Shown here one piece after another: positions 1 through 7,567 of a stretch of DNA of 42,247 nucleotides. Numbering within the stretch: the stretch's first letter is position 1; each line of letters begins with the position of its first letter. The stretch comes from an uncultured Spirochaetaceae bacterium (GTDB lineage: Bacteria > Spirochaetota > Spirochaetia > Sphaerochaetales > Sphaerochaetaceae), in NCBI GenBank assembly GCA_944392975.1, contig CALXYN010000017.1, positions 1 through 42,247 of the forward strand, read 5' to 3'. The translations under genes were made by a program, and so were the position numbers. The notes under the pieces are model-generated. The model searched no databases. It saw only the letters and a program-made list of their open reading frames with translations, and was not told where the DNA came from.

Positions 1-614
1 TATTGTTTCTCCGGAAGGCGTGCAGAGAGGGAAATAGGAATTTCCTTGAACCCGGAGTCCCTTGAGGCCGTGGATGCAAAAGGGAAGGAACCTGTTGCAG
101 CATAGTACAGAAGCTCTGCCATTTCAGTTATGAGCAGAAACTGCTTTTCCGCATTTCCCTGTATGATCCAGTTAACCTCTGCTTCCTTTCGCTCTTCGCT
201 TCTCATTACAGCAAAGATATCTCCAAGATCGGGGGGAAGGATGAGAACATCGTTCTCTCCATAAATCCAGATGCGGTAGAGCGGGAATATTCCTGTGATG
301 AGATCCAGAAAGTCCTTTTTCATGCTCTGCAGAGCAAATGCGATCTTTCTGACAATTGTCAGAGCTTCACTGCGTTTTGATGTAGCAATCTCGTAAATTG
401 ATTTGAGACGGCATGGTGCGAAATAGACATAGCGCTCTCCGTCAATTGCACAAAGGCCATCCCAGTACCATTCCTTTGTTTCCTTTCCATCGGAGATGAG
501 GCCATTCTTTTTCTCGCCCTGCATGAGATGTCTTGGAATTCCCAAGTCATCTGAACCAATCCAGATGGCAGTCTTTGCCTCTCCATCCCGAACAATGTCT
601 ATAATCTCTTCCAT
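1..614 (-). CDS. Partial protein of unknown function, possibly a degenerate protein-kinase fold
   Basis: The frame is open from an ATG at 614 to the window edge, giving 204 codons without a stop, so the C-terminus is missing. It begins 2 nt after the stop of the Memo-like gene, so it is the last visible gene of the folC-NFACT-Memo unit. I do not recognise a named family. The region around residue 120 (ENDVLILPPDLGDIF) and a later segment (AELLYYAATGSFPF) resemble the catalytic-loop strand and the helix-F 'YxxxTGxxPF' element of protein kinases, but no HRD or DFG catalytic motif is visible. If the resemblance is real, this is a pseudokinase-like domain. The existence of the gene is well supported by frame, codon use and spacing; the fold is only a guess. 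Confidence 0.75.
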   Translation of the reverse strand, partial: MEEIIDIVRDGEAKTAIWIGSDDLGIPRHLMQGEKKNGLISDGKETKEWYWDGLCAIDGERYVYFAPCRLKSIYEIATSKRSEALTIVRKIAFALQSMKKDFLDLITGIFPLYRIWIYGENDVLILPPDLGDIFAVMRSEERKEAEVNWIIQGNAEKQFLLITEMAELLYYAATGSFPFASTASRDSGFKEIPISLSARLPEKQ

Positions 615-616
615 AA

Positions 617-1336
617 TCAGTCCATATACAGAGCGGCATGTCCCGCCCTTGTCTCCTTTTCAGATACTCCCATAAGGTGCCATTTGCCGCTTCCGAGCCT
701 GGAAAGGGCCATAATCTGCGGAAGCGCACATATTCCAATATGTCCCTTCTGCCACATATCAAGCGCATTTTCTCCTCTTTCAAGGAGGCCGATGGCTTTA
801 TCCCTTTCTTCTGTGACATTCTCCTCTGGAAGTTTACCAGTCATATTTGAAGATAATATGAATACTGTGTTTCCGTCATCCAGAGTTCTGAGAAAAGCGG
901 TAAGTTTCTTTACATTTTCAGAGTTCCTTATCTTTGTGAAGATAGGACAGATTTCAGATGACGGCGTATTGGCGGCAACAAACGGGTAAAGCAGCTCCTG
1001 GCTGTATTCCTCCTCTTCATAAGGCGCTGCGTCATCTTCACAAAGAGATTTCACCTTCACCTTTCCAAGGAGCGTCTCTTCCTCTCGGGATGCAGGGGAG
1101 AAGATTATTTTTCCTTCATCTTTTACCAGAACTTCCCTGTGAATCGGGAGAATTGCCACAATCCTCTTTCCGTCATCAATTGATGCAAAAGCCTTTCTGT
1201 AGAGATTGGCGATGTAATCAAGATGCATGTGGGGGAGAATGAATGCCTTGTGTGAATCTCCTTTCTCAGTAACCGTTACCAGCGCTCTAAGTTTTTCCTC
1301 ATTGTCTGGATAGAATATTCCACTATGGTAAATCAT
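617..1336 (-). CDS. Divergent Memo-family (AmmeMemoRadiSam system B-like) protein
   Basis: A 239-residue cytosolic protein. The pattern follows the Memo/extradiol-dioxygenase-like fold: an N-terminal histidine in LPHMHLDY (H36), a second in ILPIHRE (H66), an acidic segment EEYSQELLYPF where Memo proteins have EHSLEVQLPF, a strand VFILSSNMTG matching the usual 'VVSSDLSH', and a late cysteine in IGICALPQI (C203). These correspond to the two His and one Cys of the human MEMO1 pocket. Overall identity to canonical Memo is clearly low, and the HxH and HRE contexts differ from the family's usual PHAGY and SHH. It starts at an ATG overlapping the NFACT stop (ATGA) behind AAGGAG, so it is translationally coupled. 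Function is unknown: Memo proteins bind copper or iron and often sit with AMMECR1 and radical-SAM partners, neither of which is seen here. Confidence 0.65.
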   Translation of the reverse strand: MIYHSGIFYPDNEEKLRALVTVTEKGDSHKAFILPHMHLDYIANLYRKAFASIDDGKRIVAILPIHREVLVKDEGKIIFSPASREEETLLGKVKVKSLCEDDAAPYEEEEYSQELLYPFVAANTPSSEICPIFTKIRNSENVKKLTAFLRTLDDGNTVFILSSNMTGKLPEENVTEERDKAIGLLERGENALDMWQKGHIGICALPQIMALSRLGSGKWHLMGVSEKETRAGHAALYMD

Positions 1337-2721
1337 CCTAAAATCTCCTTAACGCGTTTTTCATCGAGAACTGCACTCAAATTACGTTCCTGAGTTGGAA
1401 GTACAAGTCCTGTTTTGCCATCTTTGGCTCTTCTCAGATACTTGACCTCAGTGTAGTACAGATCAGCCTTTCCGCTCTTTTTTGCCTTTGAGTAATGTAT
1501 TGCAAGAGACGCCGCATCCAGAAGGACTGGGAGCGGTACGCTCTTTCCCTTCTTTGCCTTGATAATCACATAGCCCCCTGCAAAATCCCTTGTATGAAGC
1601 CAGATATCTGAGCCCCTTGTGTAGTGCCGGAGAATCTCATCATTTTCTTTTGCATTTCTTCCTACAATGAGATCAAAGCCGCTGACAGAAACCCATACAC
1701 CTGCTTTCTTGTCAACGTCTTTCCGTCCGTCACGGGATCTTTCTGTTTCCTTTTTAAGCTTCTCAGCCGATCCGGATTCCAAGAGGGATGCATACCGTTC
1801 TTCAGCTTCCTTTATCTCTTCCCTTGTCCTCTCTGCTTCCTCTGCAGCAAGCTCAGATGCTCTTTTATCCTTCCTGTACCTCTGATAGAGCTTTTCGAGA
1901 TTATCGTTGGGAGAGAGGGAAGGGTCGAGGGAAATTGAGATTTTTCCTCCTCTTTCCCAGTCATCAAGTTCAATGCTCTTCATCCCCTTGGAAACAGCCC
2001 AGATATTTCCTGCAAGTAAATCAGCAATACGCTTTGTCTCTCCGTATCCCTCTGTTTCCTTGATTCTCCTGATCTGTCTTGAGAGTTTCTCAGAAAGAGC
2101 CGCAAGTTCCTTATCCCGTTTTTCCTTTATTCTCTCCTCAAGTTCTGCTTTCCTCTCTGCAGATGATTCGATGGAAGAGGTTTTGTCAATGAACTCATTG
2201 AATGTAGGAGTGTCAAATTCTCTGATAGAGAACTGTCTGGGGCCTTCATCCGTTCTTTCATCAAGCAAAAGCTCATTTCCTTTCTCCTCATTTCTGCCTG
2301 GTCTTCTGTAGAGGAGCTCAAGAATATGATTATTACTGTCTGTGATGATTATATTTGCCCCCGGTCCGGAGAACAGGCGGATATGCATTCTCAATGTGTT
2401 CTCAGATGAGACAAGGTCCATGGAAAATGCCCTGTCAAATGGATACTGCTTCACGTTCTCCACTCTTCTGCCGATAATATGAGCATTCATATATTGGGTG
2501 AAGCGTTGCATCCTCTGATTCTTTTTTCTGATACGGTCAGTCCGGCAGACTCTTGCATATGGTGTTGATATCTCGATATAGAACAGCCACGCCTTTTCCA
2601 TGCGGGAAAACATGGAGAAGGTGAAAGATGAGATGCTGTGTTCCGTTATCTTCTGTATATAACTTCCCTCAAGCGGCAGCTCAGAGAGTATTTTCTCAAG
2701 TTCCTTCCAGTTAAGGCTCAT
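1333..2721 (-). CDS. NFACT-family protein (RqcH/Rqc2-like, formerly 'fibronectin-binding')
   Basis: A 462-residue member of the NFACT family, whose bacterial RqcH members bind stalled 50S-peptidyl-tRNA complexes and add alanine tails. The N-terminal NFACT-N domain has the diagnostic Asp-Arg pair (YPFDRAF, D96-R97). A charged coiled coil occupies roughly residues 170-330. The C-terminal NFACT-R (DUF814) domain includes DIWLHTRDFAGGYVII and a closing YTEVKYLRR segment. At 462 residues it is shorter than the roughly 570 of Firmicute RqcH, mainly in the middle region. The start codon lies 11 nt inside the end of folC, behind a GAGGAA ribosome site, so the two are coupled. Family assignment is firm; a ribosome quality-control role is inferred from the family. 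Confidence 0.88.
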   Translation of the reverse strand: MSLNWKELEKILSELPLEGSYIQKITEHSISSFTFSMFSRMEKAWLFYIEISTPYARVCRTDRIRKKNQRMQRFTQYMNAHIIGRRVENVKQYPFDRAFSMDLVSSENTLRMHIRLFSGPGANIIITDSNNHILELLYRRPGRNEEKGNELLLDERTDEGPRQFSIREFDTPTFNEFIDKTSSIESSAERKAELEERIKEKRDKELAALSEKLSRQIRRIKETEGYGETKRIADLLAGNIWAVSKGMKSIELDDWERGGKISISLDPSLSPNDNLEKLYQRYRKDKRASELAAEEAERTREEIKEAEERYASLLESGSAEKLKKETERSRDGRKDVDKKAGVWVSVSGFDLIVGRNAKENDEILRHYTRGSDIWLHTRDFAGGYVIIKAKKGKSVPLPVLLDAASLAIHYSKAKKSGKADLYYTEVKYLRRAKDGKTGLVLPTQERNLSAVLDEKRVKEILG

Positions 2722-4036
2722 ATTGCTTCCTCAGTCTTTCCATCTCGGATGCAAGATAGAAAGAACCAGTGATGAGTATATCAGAGGAGAGCGAAAGTGC
2801 GCTATCCAGAGCCTCATCCGGGTTTTCAATAAGTGAGATGTCTTTTTCCGGAAAAAGCCTCTCTGCCTTTTCTAAAAGCCCTCTGGGATTACTTTTCCTG
2901 TAACTCGACGGCTTTGTGATGATGATGTGAGTGAAAGGATGAAAAAGAGCTTTTATTATTCCTTCCTCATCCTTTCCGGAAACAAGACCCAGAATGAGAA
3001 CTGGATTCTGACGCGCTATACTGCAGAAAGCATCGCATGATGCAGCTGCAGATACAGGTGTATGCGCAGTATCGATGACAATGAGACTCTCGCCAATTCT
3101 TCTCTTTTCAAAACGTCCTGGAAGCTGTGTTTTTTCCAGTTTTCTGATTCCACTGTCGGTTATCAGGGAGAGGACGGATCCTCCAAGGATTGCAAGCGTG
3201 GCATTCTCTGCCATTGCATGCGTTGGCATTGAAAGCGTAAGCGAGTATGCAGTGTTTCCGATTGAAAACGAAGTGTGTTCTCCGTCTTGTAGAGTTTCTG
3301 TATGAAAAGACTTCACATAGTCATCAATATGATAGTACGGCGCTCCCATTTCCTTTGCTTTCTCATAAATGATGCTTTTTGCGTCCTCATCATGGCAGGA
3401 TGCGAAAACAGGGGCATCGGAGACAATGATTCCCGCTTTTTCTTTGGCGATTTCCCTGATTGTTTTTCCCAGAACATCCTGATGTTCCAGTTCGATTTCC
3501 GTAATGAATACAGCTTCGCTTTCTATTGTGTTGGTTGCATCCAGCCTTCCTCCGAGACCTGTCTCAATAACAGCATCCGTACATCCTGCTTCTTTGAAGA
3601 GAATGTAGGCAAAAGCCGTATACATCTCGAATGTTGTTGGTTTTTCAGGTCCCAATGAAGAGGGAAATATAAAACTTCCAGTTTTCTCCAGCAGTTTGTT
3701 GCACGTGTTGATATACAGTGAATCTGAAAAGAAAGCGCCAGAGAGCGTGAAGCGCTCACGGACTGAAAAGAGGTGAGGGGAAGTATAGAGCCCGCATTTC
3801 CTGCCGTATCCTGTGATGATGGCAGAAAGATAGGAAGCGGTAGATCCTTTTCCCTTTGAGCCCGCAATGTGGTATGTCCGGAAAGCTTTCTCAGGATTGC
3901 CAAGAAAGGAGAGGAAAAGTTTCATCCTCTCCACCCTGTGTTCCCTAGCTCTTCTGTCTCCGCTTTCCGGAGCGAATGTATCAAAAACTGTCTCCAGTTC
4001 TGCTATTTGTTTGATCACGCCATGAGTGTACCCCAT
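2711..4036 (-). CDS. folC: Folylpolyglutamate / dihydrofolate synthase FolC
   Basis: A 441-residue Mur-ligase-family enzyme that adds glutamate to (dihydro)folate using ATP. Visible elements: the P-loop GSKGKGST at residues 59-66, the FolC signature following it (CGLYTSPHLFSVRERF), an omega-loop/central region ETGLGGRLDATN, and a C-terminal Mur-type domain starting near GRFEKRR with VIDTAHTP. Length is normal. It is the first gene of the minus-strand unit folC-NFACT-Memo-unknown. The start codon has no Shine-Dalgarno sequence; instead TTATAT lies 6 nt upstream (4043-4048), suggesting its own leaderless promoter inside the 22-nt gap after the ATPase gene. Confidence 0.95.
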   Translation of the reverse strand: MGYTHGVIKQIAELETVFDTFAPESGDRRAREHRVERMKLFLSFLGNPEKAFRTYHIAGSKGKGSTASYLSAIITGYGRKCGLYTSPHLFSVRERFTLSGAFFSDSLYINTCNKLLEKTGSFIFPSSLGPEKPTTFEMYTAFAYILFKEAGCTDAVIETGLGGRLDATNTIESEAVFITEIELEHQDVLGKTIREIAKEKAGIIVSDAPVFASCHDEDAKSIIYEKAKEMGAPYYHIDDYVKSFHTETLQDGEHTSFSIGNTAYSLTLSMPTHAMAENATLAILGGSVLSLITDSGIRKLEKTQLPGRFEKRRIGESLIVIDTAHTPVSAAASCDAFCSIARQNPVLILGLVSGKDEEGIIKALFHPFTHIIITKPSSYRKSNPRGLLEKAERLFPEKDISLIENPDEALDSALSLSSDILITGSFYLASEMERLRKQYEP

Positions 4037-4042
4037 TACGGG

Positions 4043-4048
4043 ATATAA
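4043..4048 (-). promoter_or_regulatory. -10-like hexamer for leaderless folC
   Basis: On the minus strand TTATAT is followed by exactly 6 nt (CCCGTA) and the folC ATG, and preceded by TG in a near extended -10 arrangement. No Shine-Dalgarno sequence is present between it and the start. This matches the arrangement seen at several other genes in this window. No convincing -35 is visible. Confidence 0.45.
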
Positions 4049-4058
4049 TCACAGAGCC

Positions 4059-5942
4059 TCAGAGCTTCTTCACGAAAAGCGCGCGGATTGCATTAAGAAC
4101 TGCAAGTACCATCACTCCTACATCAGCAAAGATTGCAAGCCACATATTCGCGATTCCAACTGCTCCAAGAATGAGGCATAGCGCTTTAACGCCGATAGCG
4201 AAAACGATGTTTTCATAGACTATTCTCATGCATTTCTGAGATATCCTGATAGCCTTCGCAATCTTCAGCGGATCATCATCCATTAAAACGACATCTGCAG
4301 CTTCAATAGCGGCATCAGAACCCATTGCGCCCATTGCTATCCCGATATCAGCCCTGCCGAGAACCGGTGCATCATTTATGCCATCCCCGACAAATGCCAG
4401 TTTCTCGTCATTGCTCTTTGTTTTCAGGATACTTTCGACTTTCTCAACTTTATCGGATGGCAGAAGCTCACTGTAAACTTCCTCAATGCCAAGCTCCTTT
4501 GCAATTTTCTCCGCAGTTGCTTTTCTGTCTCCTGTGAGCATTACAGTCTTTCGTATTCCTGCAGCTCTGAGTTTTCTTATTGCTTCTGCAGCGTTTGGTT
4601 TTACGACATCGGAGATGACAATGTGTCCTGTATAAGCTCCGTCTATCGCCACATGGACAATTGTTCCGATGCTGTGGCAGGGTATCGAGCGGATGGAAAG
4701 ATATTCCATCAGACCTTCATTTCCACATGCGACAGTGTGGCCATCGACTGTTGCTATGATGCCTTTGCCGCTTATTTCCCGTACATCAGATACCCTTGTC
4801 CTGTCGATTTCCCTGCCATATTCCTTTTGCAGGCTCTTGGCGATAGGGTGGGATGATGAACTTTCTGCAAGTGCGGCATACTCAATTATCTTTTCGTTCT
4901 CGATGGTGTTGTGATGGATTCCATTCACCTCGAAAACCCCCTGTGTAAGCGTTCCTGTTTTATCGAAGACGACAATCTTTGTCTTTGATAGCGTCTCCAT
5001 GTAGTTTGAACCTTTTACAAGGATTCCTGCATTGCTAGAGCCGCCAAGGCCTGCAAAGAATGAAAGCGGTATTGAGATAACAAGCGCACACGGACAGCTG
5101 ATGACAAGGAATGTCAGGGCTCTGTATATCCAGCTCTCCCATGCTGCATCCAAGCCTACAGCAATCCTCACAACAGGTGGTAGTATTGCCAATAGAAGTG
5201 CACCAATACAGACTGCCGGAGTATAGATACGTGCAAATTTCGAGATGAAATCCTCCGATCTGGATTTCCTCGAACTTGCATTTTCAACAAGATCGAGAAT
5301 CTTTGAAACCGTTGATTCTCCGAATTCCTTTGTTGTCTTTATCTTCAGTAGTCCTGTGATATTGATTGACCCTGATATGATTTCATCACCGCTTTGTACC
5401 TCTCTGGGAAGGCTTTCGCCTGTAAGGGCCGCAGTGTTGAGCGTGGAGTTTCCTTCTATGACAATACCATCAATAGGAACTTTTTCTCCCGGCTGCACGA
5501 TTATGGTGCTGCCGATTCCTACATCATCGGGATCGACTTTCTCGAGCTTTCCATCCTTTTCTATATTCGCATAGTCCGGGCGGATATCCATCAGTTCCGT
5601 TATGTTCTTTCTGCTCTTGCCGACAGCATAGCTCTGAAAAAGCTCTCCGATCTGATAGAAGAGCATTACCGCAATTGCTTCTGTGTAATCACCGGAATTC
5701 TCATAGATGGCAAGTGCAAATGCTCCGACTGTAGCCGTTGCCATCAGAAAGCATTCATCGAGAACCTGTCCTCGGATAATGCCTTTGAATGCTTTAATGA
5801 GGATATCATAACCAACAATGAGGTAGGGTATGATATAAAGCACAAGTCTCAATGCCCCTGATGATGGTATGAAGAAAAGGGCAACCATCATCAAAAGGGA
5901 AATAATGATGCGGATAAGCATCAGCTTCTGTTTCTTGTTCAT
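4059..5942 (-). CDS. Heavy-metal P1B-type ATPase, Zn/Cd/Pb exporter type
   Basis: A 627-residue cation pump of the ZntA/CadA kind that uses ATP to export soft divalent metals. Motifs in order: actuator TGES, transmembrane metal motif SCPCAL, phosphorylation motif DKTGTLT, the P1B-specific HP dipeptide (SSSHPIA), ATP-site GDGINDAP, and a last membrane segment MWLAIFADVGVMVLAVLNA carrying the Asp typical of the Zn/Cd subgroup. The usual fused N-terminal metal-binding domain is absent: the protein starts directly with membrane helices. That domain is encoded separately by the gene 2 nt upstream (5945-6163), so the pair acts as a split ZntA. Regulation is probably by the ArsR-type repressor at 6893-7273 through the operator ahead of the small gene. 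Confidence 0.93.
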   Translation of the reverse strand: MNKKQKLMLIRIIISLLMMVALFFIPSSGALRLVLYIIPYLIVGYDILIKAFKGIIRGQVLDECFLMATATVGAFALAIYENSGDYTEAIAVMLFYQIGELFQSYAVGKSRKNITELMDIRPDYANIEKDGKLEKVDPDDVGIGSTIIVQPGEKVPIDGIVIEGNSTLNTAALTGESLPREVQSGDEIISGSINITGLLKIKTTKEFGESTVSKILDLVENASSRKSRSEDFISKFARIYTPAVCIGALLLAILPPVVRIAVGLDAAWESWIYRALTFLVISCPCALVISIPLSFFAGLGGSSNAGILVKGSNYMETLSKTKIVVFDKTGTLTQGVFEVNGIHHNTIENEKIIEYAALAESSSSHPIAKSLQKEYGREIDRTRVSDVREISGKGIIATVDGHTVACGNEGLMEYLSIRSIPCHSIGTIVHVAIDGAYTGHIVISDVVKPNAAEAIRKLRAAGIRKTVMLTGDRKATAEKIAKELGIEEVYSELLPSDKVEKVESILKTKSNDEKLAFVGDGINDAPVLGRADIGIAMGAMGSDAAIEAADVVLMDDDPLKIAKAIRISQKCMRIVYENIVFAIGVKALCLILGAVGIANMWLAIFADVGVMVLAVLNAIRALFVKKL

Positions 5943-5944
5943 CT

Positions 5945-6163
5945 TCAGATATAGACCTCAGCGTCACTTTCGACTTTCTTGCAGTTCTTTCTCACATTCT
6001 CCATTACAGCTTTTCTGTCAGCTGTATCTTCGAATTCAACTATCATTCTCTGCATCATGAAATTGACCGTACAGTCTTTCACACCCTCAGTTTTCTTTGC
6101 CGCATTTTCCATCTTGTTGGCGCATGCAGCGCAGTCAACCGCTATGTTATATGTCTTCTTCAT
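5945..6163 (-). CDS. Heavy-metal-associated (HMA) domain protein, partner of the P-type ATPase
   Basis: A 72-residue protein with the CxxC metal site DCAACA (C11, C14) near its N-terminus and the beta-alpha-beta length of a single HMA (CopZ-like) domain. The start is the ATG at 6163, 3 nt after GGAGGA-type sequence and 8 residues inside the longest possible frame; the longer start has no ribosome site. Its stop is 2 nt before the ATPase start, so they form one transcript. It most likely delivers metal to the pump or serves as its detached metal-binding domain. The motif lacks the Gly-Met that usually precedes CxxC in copper chaperones, which fits Zn/Cd better than copper; this is inference. 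Confidence 0.9.
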   Translation of the reverse strand: MKKTYNIAVDCAACANKMENAAKKTEGVKDCTVNFMMQRMIVEFEDTADRKAVMENVRKNCKKVESDAEVYI

Positions 6164-6176
6164 ATATCCTCCAAAA

Positions 6177-6235
6177 CAATTAAACAAATGCTTAATTGTT
6201 GATTTGATGTTATATCCTTACCCATCATCTGTCAA
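6177..6235 (-). promoter_or_regulatory. Promoter and ArsR/SmtB-type operator for the metal-export pair
   Basis: On the minus strand a consensus -35 TTGACA (6230-6235) is followed after 17 bp by TAACAT (6207-6212). Immediately downstream, where transcription would start, lies the imperfect palindrome with core TTAAACAAATGCTTAA (6180-6195, with flanks extending to 6177-6198). Its TTAARCA-N2-TGYTTAA form resembles ArsR/SmtB-family operators, and an ArsR gene lies about 700 nt away. Confidence 0.7.
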
Positions 6236-6258
6236 CAGAAAAGAGAATACAAAAGACG

Positions 6259-6289
6259 AAAAAAATCTCCCCAACATAAAGAAGGGGAG
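6259..6289 (-). terminator. Rho-independent terminator after the small lipoprotein gene
   Basis: On the minus strand CTCCCC (6284-6289) pairs with GGGGAG (6267-6272) around an 11-nt loop, followed by A and a run of seven T (6259-6265). It lies 24 nt after the stop of the lipoprotein gene. Confidence 0.8.
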
Positions 6290-6312
6290 TGTTATTAAAG
6301 CTGATGAGTTAA

Positions 6313-6747
6313 TCAGACAGCTGGTGTTTCTTCTGTAACTGGTGTCAAAGTACCAGTAATTTCACCTGTCATACTTAATGTAAGATTTATATTAAGTGCG
6401 CCATTTTCACCTTTTGTAATTGTGACTGGCACGTTCTCGCCCAAAGCGGCCTGAACACCTTCTAATTCAATTGTCCATGAAGTATCTGTATATTCATTTT
6501 TCACTGTAGAAACACCGTCATCGGATGAACTAATCGGTATACCACCCATTATGTTAACGTTAATTGAAAAACTTGAACTTGTGATTTCAGCTTCTACCGA
6601 AAAGTCACTACCATATACATTGATAGAACCTGTGTAATTTCCCTCTGCCCAGTCTGGAGCATATGGTTTACTCTCTGGGTTACCACTACATGAAGCAAAA
6701 AGCATTGCAATTATACAAATAACTGCAACGATACTAAGTTTTTTCAT
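6313..6747 (-). CDS. Small lipoprotein of unknown function
   Basis: A 144-residue exported protein. It opens with a positively charged n-region, a hydrophobic stretch and the lipobox LFASC, so Cys20 would be lipidated. The mature part is rich in Ser, Thr and Gly with alternating hydrophobic residues, consistent with a beta-sandwich or beta-barrel-like fold (EITSSSFSINVNIMG, LNINLTLSMTGEITGTL). I recognise no family. It has a strong ribosome site (AAGGAG), a promoter at 6789-6816 and its own terminator, so it is a one-gene transcript. It sits between the metal-export pair and the ArsR gene but shows no metal-binding residues. Confidence 0.82.
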   Translation of the reverse strand: MKKLSIVAVICIIAMLFASCSGNPESKPYAPDWAEGNYTGSINVYGSDFSVEAEITSSSFSINVNIMGGIPISSSDDGVSTVKNEYTDTSWTIELEGVQAALGENVPVTITKGENGALNINLTLSMTGEITGTLTPVTEETPAV

Positions 6748-6788
6748 TTTTCTCTCCTTTCGTTTCCCTTAATTCGAAAACCACGGCA

Positions 6789-6816
6789 AGTATATCATAA
6801 ATAACGAACAAAGCAA
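6789..6816 (-). promoter_or_regulatory. Promoter of the small lipoprotein gene
   Basis: Minus-strand TTGCTT (6811-6816), 16 bp spacer, TATACT (6789-6794, 5 of 6 consensus), about 40 nt upstream of the lipoprotein start codon. Confidence 0.6.
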
Positions 6817-6855
6817 TGGTAAGGTGTTAGTTATCTTCATATTCGGCTTTTGTAT

Positions 6856-6897
6856 TTGCATCAAAAGTGGAGTATAGCTATATTTTTCATTAATGAA
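6856..6897 (+). promoter_or_regulatory. arsR promoter with a palindrome over the start codon
   Basis: TTGCAT (6856-6861), 17 bp, TATATT (6879-6884), then 8 nt to the ATG at 6893. The perfect palindrome TTCATTAATGAA (6886-6897) covers the expected transcription start and the start codon, so the repressor could shut off its own gene there. There is no Shine-Dalgarno sequence, so the mRNA is probably leaderless or nearly so. Confidence 0.55.
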
Positions 6898-7273
6898 TAA
6901 TGCATCATATCCATCATTACCTCATGATCATGGCCAGTCTTTTGAGAAAGAAGTGGGACATTGCATGCCTCCTAGTGAGAATTTCAGGACACTTGCAGAT
7001 ATCTACAAGGAACTGGGTGATGAAAGCCGTCTCAGGATATTTTGGCTTCTCTGCCATTGTGAGGAATGCGTTATAAACATATCTTCGATGGTGGATATGT
7101 CCAGTCCTGCTGTTTCTCATCATCTCAGACAGCTTAAATCCGGAGGCCTTATCGAGAGCAGGAGAAGGGGAAAAGAAGTCTATTACAAAGCAGCCGACAC
7201 TGATAAAACACGTCTTCTTCACTCCATGATTGAAAGCATGATGGAAATCGCATGTCCTTGGGGAAAACAGTGA
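6893..7273 (+). CDS. ArsR/SmtB-family metal-sensing repressor
   Basis: A 126-residue winged-helix regulator. The core ELGDESRLRIFWLL leads to the helix-3 metal site CHCEECV (C54, C56, C59), the equivalent of ELCVCD in CadC/ArsR proteins. Recognition helix SSPAVSHHLRQLKSGGLI and wing SRRRGKEVYYK follow. The N-terminal arm contains HDH (residues 11-13) and GHC (22-24), possible extra ligands as in CadC/ZiaR sensors, which supports the long start at 6893 over the internal ATG at residue 25. It probably represses the HMA/P-type ATPase pair at 4059-6163 and itself, releasing DNA when Zn, Cd or Pb binds. The exact metal cannot be told from sequence. Confidence 0.92.
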   Translation: MNNASYPSLPHDHGQSFEKEVGHCMPPSENFRTLADIYKELGDESRLRIFWLLCHCEECVINISSMVDMSSPAVSHHLRQLKSGGLIESRRRGKEVYYKAADTDKTRLLHSMIESMMEIACPWGKQ

Positions 7274-7450
7274 GTTTTTCTATTAACCAACTGCTATAAG
7301 AAGAGCGTTATCCAATATATTTGTGATACTTCATTCATCGATTTTACAGTCAGTTTTATCTTTTAAGTAAGATTTCTTAAATTGCTTCTTCTAGTTAATT
7401 CATTATTACATATAGTGTTAATTCTTTTGATGATTATTTGTTATGCAATT
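7274..7450. other. AT-rich intergenic DNA between arsR and the Pho boxes
   Basis: No reading frame, stable hairpin or clear terminator is visible in this stretch. Termination of the arsR transcript is not obvious from sequence. Confidence 0.6.
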
Positions 7451-7501
7451 TTGTTAAAAATTTGTTAATTAACAGAGATTTAACATTACTGAGCTTATTA
7501 C
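7451..7501 (+). promoter_or_regulatory. Pho-box-like repeats and -10 of the pst-pho operon
   Basis: Two direct copies of TTGTTAA start at 7451 and 7462, an 11-bp period, followed by the same core in the opposite orientation, TTAACA at 7469 and 7480, again 11 bp apart. An 11-bp direct repeat is the hallmark of PhoB/PhoP binding sites. Ten nt after the last repeat is TATTAC (7496-7501), a usable -10, and no -35 hexamer is seen, as expected for a PhoB-activated promoter. The operon encodes its own PhoB/PhoR. A short GGGC-AAAA-GCCC hairpin (7543-7554) sits just before the pstS ribosome site. Confidence 0.7.
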
Positions 7502-7567
7502 TTAATTCTGATTCATTAATATGCACTCCAGAAAACGAATAAGGGCAAAAGCCCATAGGAGTCTGAA

